The translations under genes were made by a program, and so were the position numbers. A DNA stretch of 64,000 nt from Pirellulaceae bacterium. GTDB lineage: Bacteria > Planctomycetota > Planctomycetia > Pirellulales > Pirellulaceae. Below, one piece after another: positions 25,226-34,701 of this stretch (position 1 is its first letter; each line of letters opens with the position of its first letter). The notes beneath the pieces are model-generated. The model had not been told where the DNA came from, did not search any database, and saw only the letters and a list, made by a program, of their open reading frames with translations. The stretch lies in NCBI GenBank assembly GCA_018402565.1, contig JAGYIQ010000002.1, positions 620,001-684,000 on the forward strand, in the 5' to 3' direction.

Positions 25226-26658
25226 ACTTTGATTTCGGCTTCATCGTGGAGGCGAAGTTCGTCGGCAAAGGCCTGTTCCAGCGGCAAAACATGCTGGGCC
25301 AAGAACTCGTCGACCTGTTCAGGGGCGCGGCCGACGAACTTCAACGGATCCAGCATGGCGTCGATGTCGACGGCGGCAAAAGCGGGGTCGGCCTGGAGTC
25401 GTTCGAGCAGGTCATTGTCTTGCCCTTCCAATTTGATGCGGGCCCCGGCCGCCACCGAGTGCTGCCGGATCTGTTCATGCAAGTGCTGCCGGTCCCCACC
25501 CGCTTTGACCGCCGCCATCATGATGTTCTCGGTCGCCATCATTGGCAGTTCGGCCATCAGGTTCTTCTCGATGACCTTGGGATAGACGACCAAGCCATCG
25601 GCCACGTTAATCAACAGCGACAAGATGGAGTCGACCGCCAAGAACGCTTGTGGGATCACGATACGGCGGTTGGCCGAGTCGTCCAGGGTCCGCTCAAGCC
25701 ACTGCGTCGCCACGGTCTGGGCCAAATTGGCGGGCAGCGACATGACGTAGCGGGCCAACGAACACATGCGTTCGCTCCGCATCGGATTGCGTTTGTAGGC
25801 CATGGCCGATGAGCCGATCTGATCGCGTTCGAACGGCTCTTCAATCTCTTTTCGATTGGCCAGCAAGCGGATGTCGGTGGCAATCTTGTGGACGCTCTGC
25901 GCGATCCCCGACAGGCAGTCGAGGATCTGGGCATCGACCTTCCGCGAGTAGGTCTGGCCGGTCACCGCATAGATTCCGGTGAAGCCCATCTGGGCCGCGA
26001 CGGATTGCTCCAATTGTCGGACCTTGTCGTGATCGCCATCAAACAAGGCCAGGAAGCTGGCCTGGGTCCCGGTCGTGCCCTTGATGCTACGGCACTTGAG
26101 TTGCCCCAAGCGGAAGGAGAGCTCCTCCAGGTCCAGAACCAAGTCGTACATCCACAAGCAGATCCGCTTGCCGACCGTGGTGGGCTGGGCCGGCTGAAAG
26201 TGGGTATAGCCCAAGCAGGGCAGACCGCGATATTCGCCCGCCACTTGCCCCAAGCGACTGATGGCAGCGACCAATCGGCGACGGATCAATTGCAAGGCCT
26301 GCCGCATCAAGATCAAGTCGGTATTGTCCGTGATGAAGCAGCTGGTGGCGCCCAAGTGGATGATTGGCATGGCGGAGGGGGCGACCTGACCGAAGGCGTG
26401 CACGTGGGCCATCACGTCGTGCCGCAGCTTTTTCTCGAAGGCTGCCGCCTGTTCGAAGTCGATCTGATCGACCGCTGCCCGCATCTCCTCGATTTGTTGG
26501 TCGCTGATCTCCAAGCCCAACTGCTGCTCGGACACGGCCAGGGCTACCCACAGCCGCCGCCAGGTCGAAAACCGGGATTGATCACCAAAAATCTTGGCCA
26601 TCGCCGAACTGGCATACCGAGTGATCAGCGGGTTCTCATACAATTCGTGTTGGGGCAT
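25222..26658 (-). CDS. purB: Adenylosuccinate lyase
   Basis: The enzyme splits SAICAR and adenylosuccinate with loss of fumarate in purine synthesis. The protein has 478 residues from the ATG at 26658, which has GGAG upstream; a longer frame to 26727 lacks a ribosome-binding site. Family motifs are clear: [13 protein letters not shown] near 103-115, [11 protein letters not shown] near 151, [18 protein letters not shown] near 204 and the fumarase/ASL signature [15 protein letters not shown] near 283. The sequence follows animal-type ADSL (for example [19 protein letters not shown] and TLDDSANRR) more closely than Bacillus PurB, judging from memory. The TAG stop is provided by the end of a MITE-like element. 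It is divergent from the secreted-protein gene at 27069. Confidence 0.95.
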   Translation of the reverse strand: MPQHELYENPLITRYASSAMAKIFGDQSRFSTWRRLWVALAVSEQQLGLEISDQQIEEMRAAVDQIDFEQAAAFEKKLRHDVMAHVHAFGQVAPSAMPIIHLGATSCFITDNTDLILMRQALQLIRRRLVAAISRLGQVAGEYRGLPCLGYTHFQPAQPTTVGKRICLWMYDLVLDLEELSFRLGQLKCRSIKGTTGTQASFLALFDGDHDKVRQLEQSVAAQMGFTGIYAVTGQTYSRKVDAQILDCLSGIAQSVHKIATDIRLLANRKEIEEPFERDQIGSSAMAYKRNPMRSERMCSLARYVMSLPANLAQTVATQWLERTLDDSANRRIVIPQAFLAVDSILSLLINVADGLVVYPKVIEKNLMAELPMMATENIMMAAVKAGGDRQHLHEQIRQHSVAAGARIKLEGQDNDLLERLQADPAFAAVDIDAMLDPLKFVGRAPEQVDEFLAQHVLPLEQAFADELRLHDEAEIKV

Positions 26659-27068
26659 CCGACCGAGGGCTCCGATAAATAAGGGCAGCAAAGCGAAGGC
26701 GTCATTTTGCGTCCCCTCGTCCGACATGGGTAGGGGACCATTCCGCCAGGGGACTGGGGCCCCGTCGCGTCCCCGCGGGCCGCGAACGGCAGACGAACCC
26801 GGGCCGGGACAGGACGACGGGGTCCAGGGACGACGGGGTCCGGCAGGAGGCGTTAGGGGGCCGCCCGAGTCGTCTCGGGACCCGCGAGTCGTCTCCGGAC
26901 CGATCCGACCCTGGGGGATGATGGTGGCAGGCGGGGAGAATTTAACCGTCTAGGACGTCTTTTGCCGATCTGATAACTTAGGGAGACGCGGGCGGCGTCC
27001 AGAGAGAAGGACGGAGAGAGCGGGGCGGGTTGGTTCAAGATTGGTGTCATCAATAGGGAGTGTCGCGA
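26659..27068. promoter_or_regulatory. Divergent intergenic region with paired direct repeats
   Basis: This 410-bp gap separates purB (minus) from a secreted-protein gene (plus) and should hold both promoters. It contains two GGACGACGGGGTCC copies at 26812-26825 and 26828-26841, 16 bp apart. It also has two copies of CGAGTCGTCTC(G/C)GGACC starting at 26866 and 26885, 19 bp apart. They could be operator sites or a simple GC-rich duplication. I see no convincing sigma-70 promoter. The plus-strand gene has AGGGAG just before its GTG. Confidence 0.4.
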
Positions 27069-29210
27069 GTGGCCCATCCAGCAACGGTTTGCTTGAATAC
27101 GCTGGTACGATATCTGTACGCCTGCGGTGGGCCGTTTCGGCGGCGCTTGCATGTCGATGCCCGGCCGGTTGCGAGCCGGTCTTGCCTGGCCGCTGGCGGG
27201 TGGTCATTGGCCAGCTTGGCGTGGGTCGGGCTGGCGTGGGTCGGGCTGGTTGGCGCGGCGTTGCAGTGCGGCAGCTCCAGTCTGGTCGTGGCCCAGGAGA
27301 CCTCCGAGCGATTGACCTCCGAGCACTTCTTGCCCAGCACGACGAGGGCCTGGGTCAGCATCGGCAGCCTGACCGACCTGGAAGTGGCACTCTACGAAAC
27401 CAAGATGGGGCAATTGGCTCAGGACCCGGACTTGGCTCCGGTCGTCGAGAGCTTTTCCAGCCAGATCACCGACTGGTTGGACTACCGCAATGTCAAGTTC
27501 GCCTTGAACATGGAGAGTCTGGGCAAACTAAATTCAGGAGAGATTTGTTTTGCCGCGATTCTGGATCGACAGGAAGGACAGAGCGATGCCGCCAGTCACG
27601 CGATTGTAGTGATGGTGGATATCCACGGCCATGAGGCCGACTACGAGCGATTGATGGCCGAGGTCCAGGCCGATCTGACACAGCGGGGTGCCAAATCTTC
27701 TGAGTTGTCGATTCTGGATCAGAAGGTCACCCGTTGGGAGTTCGAAAAGCCGCGTGGGATCGCCGTGCGGGAGAACGTGTTTTTTGCTCGCGTCGACAAT
27801 CGCCTGTTGGCCTGCGATGACCTCACGATTTTGGGCGAGCTGATCTCGGCAATCACTCAGCCGGCCTCCGCCGAGAGCGTGTTAGCCAAACATGACCCCT
27901 TCGCCAAAATTCGCCAGCGTTGCTTGCAGGGTGAGGCCGAGTGGCAACCGCAGATCCGTTGGTTCTTTGAGCCCTTTGGTTATGTGGAATTGACAGATAT
28001 CTTGGCGAAACGCAATCGCAGCAGTCGTCTGGATCCCAATGCCCGGGAGCCACGTGAAATCGCGGCCATCTTGCAACGCCAAGGCTTCAATGTGACGCAG
28101 GGCTTGGGCGGGGATTTCATGTTCGCCCACCAGGGGACGGAAATGTTGCATCGGTTCTTTGTCTACGCGCCCGGCAACACGAGTGGCGATGGACCGAGGT
28201 TCGAAAAAGCGGCTCGCATGTTGGATTTCAGCAACCCGGGCGAGTCCGTGACTTGGGAGAGCTGGTTGCCCGAACAGGCCGCCACCGCCGCGACCATTCA
28301 TTGGAATTTTACACAGGGCCTGGAGTCGATCGGGCTGCTGGTCGACGAATTCACGCAACCAGGCAACTGGGAGACGATGTTGGACGGCTGGCAGAAGGGT
28401 CGCCAGGGCATCAAGTTCAACATTCAAGGCATTGCGGCCCGATTGGAGGGCAAGATCACCTTCCTGTCCGATTTTGAAGAGCCGATCGAGGAAGGCAGTG
28501 AGCGGATTGTCGTCGGCCTGAAGATCGCGGAGAACGAGGGCAACGAAGCCTGGATTGCCGAAGATCTGGATGGCTTTTTCAAGCCGCAAAAGAGCTCCTG
28601 GAAGCCCCTGCCTTTCGAGGGTGGGCGGACCATCTGGAAGGCCGAGCAGATCGAGGAAGACGATGATGAGATTGACCTGGACGACCTGTTGTCCGGTGAA
28701 GAGGAAGTCGTGGAGGAGACGGCGGAACCGCCGCTGTTTCCCGAGCAATACGTGTTGGTGGCCAACGGCAACCTCTTTTTCTCCAACAACCTGAATTTCC
28801 TCAAGCGAGTGGCCACCGCGGCGGCCAACCCATTGACCGACAACGCCGACTTCCAGGCGATCAGCCAGAAATTGGACGAATTGGCCCCAGGAACAGACAG
28901 CATGCGACAGTTCGGGCGAGTGGATCGTTCGATCAAGTTCATCTACGAGTTGTTGCGGAAGAACAAGGTCCCGCGTGACAACAGCCTCTTGGCTCGGATG
29001 CTGAAAGAGATGCAGGAAGGGGAAGTGACGCGGAAGATCGACGGCTCCAAACTGCCGCAGGACTTCGAAAACGTGGTCGCCCCCCATTTGGGGATCAGTG
29101 GCTGGTCGTTGGAAACCGAAGCGGACGGCTGGTTCTTTGTCGGAGTCATCTTGGCCAAGCCGACCCCCACCACGGGAGCCACGACGGCAACTTCGGATAG
29201 CGATCAGTAG
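27069..29210 (+). CDS. Large secreted protein of unknown function, DUF3352-like
   Basis: The protein has 713 residues from GTG 27069, which has AGGGAG 8 bases upstream; a GTG at 27060 is too close to that site. The N-terminus is a long basic leader plus a hydrophobic stretch (LASLAWVGLAWVGLVGAAL) ending near VVAQE. The body has repeats of the kind 'FFARVDNRLLACDDLTILGEL' and 'YVLVANGNLFFSNNLNFLKRV' that recall DUF3352-type proteins scoring a per-model 'current value'; that is only a pattern match. An acidic segment (EEDDDEIDLDDLLSGEEE) lies near residue 535. A 7-bp inverted repeat encloses the stop codon. No catalytic motif was recognised. Confidence 0.55.
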   Translation: MAHPATVCLNTLVRYLYACGGPFRRRLHVDARPVASRSCLAAGGWSLASLAWVGLAWVGLVGAALQCGSSSLVVAQETSERLTSEHFLPSTTRAWVSIGSLTDLEVALYETKMGQLAQDPDLAPVVESFSSQITDWLDYRNVKFALNMESLGKLNSGEICFAAILDRQEGQSDAASHAIVVMVDIHGHEADYERLMAEVQADLTQRGAKSSELSILDQKVTRWEFEKPRGIAVRENVFFARVDNRLLACDDLTILGELISAITQPASAESVLAKHDPFAKIRQRCLQGEAEWQPQIRWFFEPFGYVELTDILAKRNRSSRLDPNAREPREIAAILQRQGFNVTQGLGGDFMFAHQGTEMLHRFFVYAPGNTSGDGPRFEKAARMLDFSNPGESVTWESWLPEQAATAATIHWNFTQGLESIGLLVDEFTQPGNWETMLDGWQKGRQGIKFNIQGIAARLEGKITFLSDFEEPIEEGSERIVVGLKIAENEGNEAWIAEDLDGFFKPQKSSWKPLPFEGGRTIWKAEQIEEDDDEIDLDDLLSGEEEVVEETAEPPLFPEQYVLVANGNLFFSNNLNFLKRVATAAANPLTDNADFQAISQKLDELAPGTDSMRQFGRVDRSIKFIYELLRKNKVPRDNSLLARMLKEMQEGEVTRKIDGSKLPQDFENVVAPHLGISGWSLETEADGWFFVGVILAKPTPTTGATTATSDSDQ

Positions 29211-29219
29211 CCGATCGCT
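29199..29219 (+). other. Hairpin around a stop codon
   Basis: AGCGATC at 29199-29205 and GATCGCT at 29213-29219 form a perfect 7-bp stem with a 7-base loop that contains the TAG stop of the preceding gene. There is no T-run after it, so it is not a classic intrinsic terminator. It could slow ribosome release or protect the 3' end, or be chance. Confidence 0.3.
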
Positions 29220-29308
29220 GTCCTACCCAAGGGCGTCATGACCTGAAAGCCGCGTGAGGGCTCGCCGACCGGCGCGCCCAGAGGCTATTTATTTTTTTGG
29301 ACGCTGCC

Positions 29309-32077
29309 ATGGACGCAAATGCCAATCTAACGACCCCGGCCGATCTCAGTCGCACGATTCGTCTGCTGGGCGGCTTGTTGGGGCAAGTGCTGCAAGAGCA
29401 GGCCGGGACGGAAGTCTACCAGCAGGAGGAAAAGATCCGCAGCTTGGCCAAGGCCTGGCGCAACGGTGACCAAGAGGCCTTCCAGCGGTTGCTGGACCAG
29501 ATGCCGCAGGTCTTGGCCGATCTGAAGATGACCGACGCCAACTTGAAGGCCTTTTCGACCTACTTCCAATTGGTGAATCTGGCGGAAGAGCAGCATCGTG
29601 TCCGAGTCTTATCCGAACGCTTGTCCGAGGCGGACGATTCGGGGCAGCCGATGAGCGAGACGATCACCGACGCCGTTCGCATCTTACACAAAGAGGGGCT
29701 GACTGCCGAACAAGTGCAAGAGAACTTGTTGCAACTGCAGATCATGCCCGTCTTCACCGCCCACCCGACCGAATCCAAGCGCCGCACGATTCGCCAGATC
29801 CTGAAAGAGATCTCCGAGCGACTGCACGAACTGAACCTGCCCAAAGTTTCGCAGCGAACCAAACAACATCTCCACGAGGAGATTCACGGTTACATCGTCT
29901 TGTTATGGCAGAGCGATGAAACGCGTGAACGCAAGCCAACCGTGATGGATGAAGTCCGCAACAGCGGCCTCTACTTCTTCCAGAACACCTTGTTTCGCGT
30001 GGTTCCGCTGATTTATCAGGAACTCAAGTCGGCCTTGTCCCACTATTACCCGGGACACGAGTTCTCCATTCCGGCGTTCCTTGAGTACGGCTCGTGGATC
30101 GGTGGCGATCGAGACGGCAATCCCTTCGTCACACCGCTCGTCACGCAAGAGACCCTGCGCGAACAAAAAGAGACCATCCTCAAACACTACAACTACGAAG
30201 TCGATTACCTCTACCATCTCCTCAGCCCCTCGCGGACTCGGACCGGCTTTAGCTCAGAACTGCTGGCGAATCTGGAGCTGGAACGCAAACTGATCCCGGT
30301 CGAAGAATTGGACGTCTTCAGCCGCTTCGATCAGGAGCCGTATCGCCAAAAACTGATCATCATGTTTCGCCGGCTCCGCGCCACGCGCGAAGCGAATGCT
30401 GCCCCCTGGGATGGGTCACATCACAATCCCCGCGCCTACCGGGATGCCGAGGACTTTTTGGCCGATTTGTGTTTGGTCCGCGACAGCTTGCTGGCCAACA
30501 ACGGACAACGACTGGTCACCGGCCGCCTCGAGACACTCATTCGCTCGGTGGAGGTCTTTGGCTTTCATCTGACCTGTCTGGATGTCCGGCAGCACTCCGC
30601 CGTGCATCGCCAAACGATCGGCCAACTGTTTGAACGCTACCAATTGACCACCGATTACAACGCCTTGAATGAAGAGGAGAAACGCCAGTTGCTGCGACGT
30701 GAGATCGCCAGCCCGCGTCCCCTGACTTCACGCCTGGACTTCGATCCCGCCGTCAATGAAACGCTGGAGCTGTTTCGCACTGTGCGGCAGGCACATGAAT
30801 TCGTGGGCCCTCGAGCGATCCGCAACTACATCATCAGCATGACGCACGAAGTCAGCCAGGTGTTGGAGGTCTTGCTGTTGGCCAAAGACGCAGGACTATT
30901 GGGTCAATTGAATTTAGTCCCCTTGTTCGAGACCATCCAAGACTTGCAACAGGCGCCGCAATTCATGCGGGAACTGTTCGCCATTCCCGAGTATGCCGAA
31001 CACCTGCGACAGTGCGGCAACACGCAACAGATCATGATCGGCTACAGCGACAGCAATAAAGACGGCGGCTACATGCAGGCCAATTGGCAACTCTACCAGA
31101 GCCAACAGGCCCTGGCCGAGGTCTGCAAAGCGGCCGGCATCAAGCTCACGCTGTTCCACGGCCGTGGTGGATCGCTGGGTCGCGGCGGCGGCCCGACCAA
31201 TCGCGCCATCCTGGCCCAACCCCCCGATTCCATCCGCGGACGAATTCGCATCACGGAACAGGGCGAGGTCGTCAGTTCACGCTACAGCGATCCCGCCATT
31301 GCCCATCGCCACTTGGAACAATTGGTCCACGCCGTCATTTGCACGACGGGTTCCCGCCCCAGCTTCGAAAAGCAGCCGCATTGGTTCGGCGTAATGGAGG
31401 AGCTGTCCCAATTCGCTTATAAAAAATATCGCGAATTGGTGGATCTACCTGGTTTTATCGAATACTTCCAAGCCACCACGCCCATCGATCTGATCGATCA
31501 CCTGAAACTGGGATCGCGGCCCTCGCGACGCAAAGCCACCTTGCACCTGGATGACCTCCGCGCGATCCCCTGGGTATTTGCCTGGACACAGACACGAGCC
31601 AATATCGCCAGCTGGTATGGCGTGGGCAGCGGCATCTCGCAATGGATCGCCCCCGACGAACGACAACGACTCAACACACTCCGCGAAATGTATCGGCAAT
31701 GGCCCTTCTTTCGCACGCTGCTCAACAATGTGCACCTGGGCTTGGCACGCGCCGACATGGGCATAGCGCGACTGTACGCCGGCTTGGCCGATGCGCCCTT
31801 ACAAGAACAGGTCTTTGGCCTGATCGAAGAGGAATTTCAGGTCACTCGTCGCTTGGTGCTGGTGGTCACCGACACGCGGCAAGTCTTGGAAACCGAACCG
31901 TGGTTGCAGCATTCCATCCGCGTGCGGAATCCATACGTCGATCCGCTGAATATCCTGCAAGTGGCGCTGCTGCGTGAACTGCGTGACAATACGGACCCCA
32001 GTCGCACGGACGAGTTGCTCAAGGCGATCACGCTGTCGGTCAACGGCGTCGCGGCCGGCTTGCAAACGGTCGGTTAA
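29309..32077 (+). CDS. ppc: Phosphoenolpyruvate carboxylase
   Basis: The enzyme forms oxaloacetate from PEP and bicarbonate, an anaplerotic step. The protein has 922 residues from ATG 29309; a TTG four codons upstream is an alternative. Active-site signatures are present: VFTAHPTESKRRT with the catalytic His near residue 152, GYSDSNKDGGYMQANW near 577 and the mobile loop FHGRGGSLGRGGGPTN near 615. Length fits the bacterial enzyme. The C-terminus ends GVAAGLQTVG, whereas the usual last four residues are QNTG. The gene is 14 bp ahead of the HemG-like gene and probably leads a three-gene operon. Confidence 0.95.
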   Translation: MDANANLTTPADLSRTIRLLGGLLGQVLQEQAGTEVYQQEEKIRSLAKAWRNGDQEAFQRLLDQMPQVLADLKMTDANLKAFSTYFQLVNLAEEQHRVRVLSERLSEADDSGQPMSETITDAVRILHKEGLTAEQVQENLLQLQIMPVFTAHPTESKRRTIRQILKEISERLHELNLPKVSQRTKQHLHEEIHGYIVLLWQSDETRERKPTVMDEVRNSGLYFFQNTLFRVVPLIYQELKSALSHYYPGHEFSIPAFLEYGSWIGGDRDGNPFVTPLVTQETLREQKETILKHYNYEVDYLYHLLSPSRTRTGFSSELLANLELERKLIPVEELDVFSRFDQEPYRQKLIIMFRRLRATREANAAPWDGSHHNPRAYRDAEDFLADLCLVRDSLLANNGQRLVTGRLETLIRSVEVFGFHLTCLDVRQHSAVHRQTIGQLFERYQLTTDYNALNEEEKRQLLRREIASPRPLTSRLDFDPAVNETLELFRTVRQAHEFVGPRAIRNYIISMTHEVSQVLEVLLLAKDAGLLGQLNLVPLFETIQDLQQAPQFMRELFAIPEYAEHLRQCGNTQQIMIGYSDSNKDGGYMQANWQLYQSQQALAEVCKAAGIKLTLFHGRGGSLGRGGGPTNRAILAQPPDSIRGRIRITEQGEVVSSRYSDPAIAHRHLEQLVHAVICTTGSRPSFEKQPHWFGVMEELSQFAYKKYRELVDLPGFIEYFQATTPIDLIDHLKLGSRPSRRKATLHLDDLRAIPWVFAWTQTRANIASWYGVGSGISQWIAPDERQRLNTLREMYRQWPFFRTLLNNVHLGLARADMGIARLYAGLADAPLQEQVFGLIEEEFQVTRRLVLVVTDTRQVLETEPWLQHSIRVRNPYVDPLNILQVALLRELRDNTDPSRTDELLKAITLSVNGVAAGLQTVG

Positions 32078-32091
32078 GGGAGATTCCGCGG

Positions 32092-32661
32092 ATGGAACTG
32101 ACGTTGGTCTACTCGACCCGATTTGGCCAAGCCCAAAAGATCATGGACACGCTGGCTCAGCAATGGACCCAAGTGGGCCTGTCTTGTCGGCTCCACAGCG
32201 TCGCCGAAGTCCAACGCGACCCGGAACTCTTGAGCCAAGCACAGGCCGCTGTCTTGGGGGCTCCCATCTATTTCGGGGCATTTGATCCCGACTTTATTAA
32301 GCTGGTGGCCCAACATCACGCGCATTTGAATACCATCCCATCGGCTTTTTTTGTGGTCTGCTTTGCGGCCGGCAGTCCACAGGCGACCGATCAGGTCGAG
32401 GTCATCAAACTGAGTCGTCAATTCCTGCGGCAGACAGGCTGGGACCCGGCCCTGACCCAGGGTTTTGCCGGGGCCCTCCGCTACAGCCAATACGGGTGGT
32501 TCAAAAAACGGTTTGTGCATTGGATCGCCAAGCGCGCGGGCGTCCCGTCCGACATCCGACATGATCTAGAAATGACGGATTGGGCCCAGGTGCAAGCTTT
32601 CGGCAATCGCTTCGTCGATGGCATGTTGGGCAAGCCGATCGAAAATGCCAAGTGGTTATGA
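32092..32661 (+). CDS. hemG: Flavodoxin-domain protein, HemG-like protoporphyrinogen dehydrogenase
   Basis: The 189-residue protein has a flavodoxin fold: FMN-phosphate loop YSTRFGQAQKI at residues 6-17, AVLGAPIYFGAF near 55 and a C-terminal helix. The segment FAGALRYSQYGWFKKRFVHWIAKRAG near 124-150 matches the HemG family, where 'YSxYxWxxR' precedes a membrane-associating helix. HemG oxidises protoporphyrinogen IX with quinone as acceptor in haem synthesis; many cytochromes are coded nearby, but no other haem gene is. GGGAG precedes the ATG. The symbol rests on motif resemblance; a general flavodoxin is the alternative. Confidence 0.7.
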   Translation: MELTLVYSTRFGQAQKIMDTLAQQWTQVGLSCRLHSVAEVQRDPELLSQAQAAVLGAPIYFGAFDPDFIKLVAQHHAHLNTIPSAFFVVCFAAGSPQATDQVEVIKLSRQFLRQTGWDPALTQGFAGALRYSQYGWFKKRFVHWIAKRAGVPSDIRHDLEMTDWAQVQAFGNRFVDGMLGKPIENAKWL

Positions 32662-32670
32662 GGTCCGCGT

Positions 32671-34338
32671 ATGACCAATGCATTACCGACGCCTGACGAA
32701 CGCCCCCACGAATGGTTGGCGACTCTAGGGGCCACCGCCTTGCCCCACCCCTGTGAGCAGTGGCAGGTCATCGAAACGCATATTTCCTGGGTGATCTTGA
32801 CCGGGAACTGGGCCTACAAGATCAAGCAGCCGGTCCAATTTGAGTTTGTCGATTACCACGACCTAGCTCAACGTCATCGATTCTGCGACTTGGAATTGGA
32901 ACTGAATCGGCGGTTTTGCCCCGAGTTGTACCTGTCGGTGGTGCCCATCGTGGCCTTGGCGGATGGTATCAAGATCGACCCCGCTGGTCATGGACTGCCG
33001 TTCTCGAGTACCCAGATTATCGAGTACGCGGTGAAGATGCAGCAATTTCCTCAAGCCGAAATTGTCGCGAATCACTTGATCGCCGCGGATCAACCCGTCG
33101 CGGAGACTCGCCGTTTGGCGGCCCACTTCGGCCAGGACCTGGCGGAGCGACATGCCCAACTGCCGCCGCTGACCGCAGGACGTCAAGCTTGGTACGTGGC
33201 CGGTGTCGAGCACGACAGTGCTGAGAATTTCCACTATTTTTCAACTCAGCCCCAAACCTCAGCAGACCCGCAGAACTCGCAGAACTCGCAGTACTCGCCT
33301 ACGAGTTCGGACGATGACGCTGCGGTCTCCCGCGGGCAGACCGCCCTGCCCTGGCGTGATCGCTTCGCGCGGCTGGAAACTTGGACTGCCCAGCACCTGG
33401 CCGCGATCCGCTCGGCGTTGGAAAATCGTGCGGCCAGCGGTCATGTCCGGCAGTGCCACGGCGATCTGCATTTGCAGAACATCGTCATGTGGCAAGGTCG
33501 TTGGGCCGCGTTCGATGGCATCGAATTCAACGAGCAGTTCCAGTGGATCGATGTGCTGAGCGAGGTGGCCTTTACGGCGATGGACTTGCAGGCGCACGGC
33601 CGCGCGGATCTGGGGGCGGTCCTGCTGAGCAATTACCTGGAGGCGGCCGGCGAGTACCACGACTTGGCAGTGCTGCGTTTCTTCTTGGTCTACCGGGCCA
33701 TGGTCCGTGCCAAAATCGGGCACATCAAAGGCCAGCACAGCGGATCGCTGACGGCCGACCAGCTGTCTCTGGAAGGGATTATCGCCCCCACCTGTGATTC
33801 GCTACCCGATTTTTTGCAGCTGCCCGAATGGCAAAGATACGCCCTGGTAGCCGAGCGTTTGGCGCTGGACCCCCAGCCCAAATTGATCATCATGCATGGA
33901 TTGTCGGGCAGCGGAAAGTCGACGGTGGCCCAGCGGTTGGTGGCCGAACAACGTGGGCTGCGGATCCGTTCGGATCGCCTCCGACAGTTGCTACCCGCGG
34001 ACAATGATCGGGCCGATCGTTACGCGGCGACGTCGCGGGAGCGTGTCTACGAGGAACTGGCGGCGGTGGCTGCGGACATTTTGCGAGCTGGTTTCACGGC
34101 GATTGTGGACGCGACCTTTTTGCAGCGGCGGCATCGTCAAACATTCGCCGCGTTGGCCCAAACGCTTCAGGTGCCGTTTTTTATCGCTGCTTGCTCGGCA
34201 GCGCCCGAGGAGTTGGCACGTCGCATCCAGGCTCGGACCAACGACCCCTCGGAGGCCACGCTCGACGTCTTGCATCAGCAGCAACAGGAGCAAGAGCCGT
34301 TGAGTGCGGAGGAGTTGAAGTGTTTGTTTGCTACCTAG
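32671..34338 (+). CDS. Bifunctional APH-like phosphotransferase / P-loop kinase
   Basis: The protein has 555 residues in two domains. Residues 1-350 form an aminoglycoside-phosphotransferase-like kinase: KIKQPVQFEF near 50, catalytic CHGDLHLQNIV near 263 and FDGIEFNE near 280. Residues 400-550 form a P-loop kinase with Walker A GLSGSGKST near 410-418, similar to AAA_33/gluconate-kinase-type enzymes. This is the COG2187+COG0645 arrangement. The substrate is not known and antibiotic resistance should not be assumed. A low-complexity insert (QNSQNSQYSPTSSDDD), coded by 9-bp repeats near 33268-33300, interrupts the first domain. It starts 9 bp after hemG. Confidence 0.85.
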   Translation: MTNALPTPDERPHEWLATLGATALPHPCEQWQVIETHISWVILTGNWAYKIKQPVQFEFVDYHDLAQRHRFCDLELELNRRFCPELYLSVVPIVALADGIKIDPAGHGLPFSSTQIIEYAVKMQQFPQAEIVANHLIAADQPVAETRRLAAHFGQDLAERHAQLPPLTAGRQAWYVAGVEHDSAENFHYFSTQPQTSADPQNSQNSQYSPTSSDDDAAVSRGQTALPWRDRFARLETWTAQHLAAIRSALENRAASGHVRQCHGDLHLQNIVMWQGRWAAFDGIEFNEQFQWIDVLSEVAFTAMDLQAHGRADLGAVLLSNYLEAAGEYHDLAVLRFFLVYRAMVRAKIGHIKGQHSGSLTADQLSLEGIIAPTCDSLPDFLQLPEWQRYALVAERLALDPQPKLIIMHGLSGSGKSTVAQRLVAEQRGLRIRSDRLRQLLPADNDRADRYAATSRERVYEELAAVAADILRAGFTAIVDATFLQRRHRQTFAALAQTLQVPFFIAACSAAPEELARRIQARTNDPSEATLDVLHQQQQEQEPLSAEELKCLFAT

Positions 34339-34368
34339 AAGGCGCGACGGCCGCTGCTGCACGGTCAG

Positions 34369-34701
34369 TCAAACTAAAACCAATGTACCCACGGTCGGGT
34401 CTCCCTCAAACGCCTCGATTTCTATGCATCGCTTCCGAAACAGAGTCTCAACTGCTTCGGTCGTGCAATTACCGATTTGCAGCCACACCACCTTTGGAGG
34501 ACTTCCACGCATCACGCTGAGATTATTAAAGTCTTCATCTTTCGTCACGATCACGAAGTTGTGTACCCGCGCATGCTCCCACACGTGTTCATCGCTGGCG
34601 CAATCAAGCTGCACCTGCTGCACATGAGTGGAATCTGGAAACACATCATTCAATCGAGTCACCAAGCTCGGTGACAAATTCTGATCAAACAGAAGCTTCA
34701 T
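34369..34701 (-). CDS. DUF5615 PIN-like toxin
   Basis: The 110-residue protein opens MKLLFDQNLSPSLVTRLND, the usual DUF5615/Mut7-C-type start with the first acidic residue, and has CASDEHVWEHARVHNFVIVTKDEDF with the second acidic cluster. This is the PIN-like nuclease fold (VapC relatives). Its ATG overlaps the stop of the DUF433 gene by 4 bp. It lies convergent to the APH/kinase gene, only 30 bp away. Toxin activity (RNA cleavage) is inferred from family and context. Confidence 0.85.
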   Translation of the reverse strand: MKLLFDQNLSPSLVTRLNDVFPDSTHVQQVQLDCASDEHVWEHARVHNFVIVTKDEDFNNLSVMRGSPPKVVWLQIGNCTTEAVETLFRKRCIEIEAFEGDPTVGTLVLV

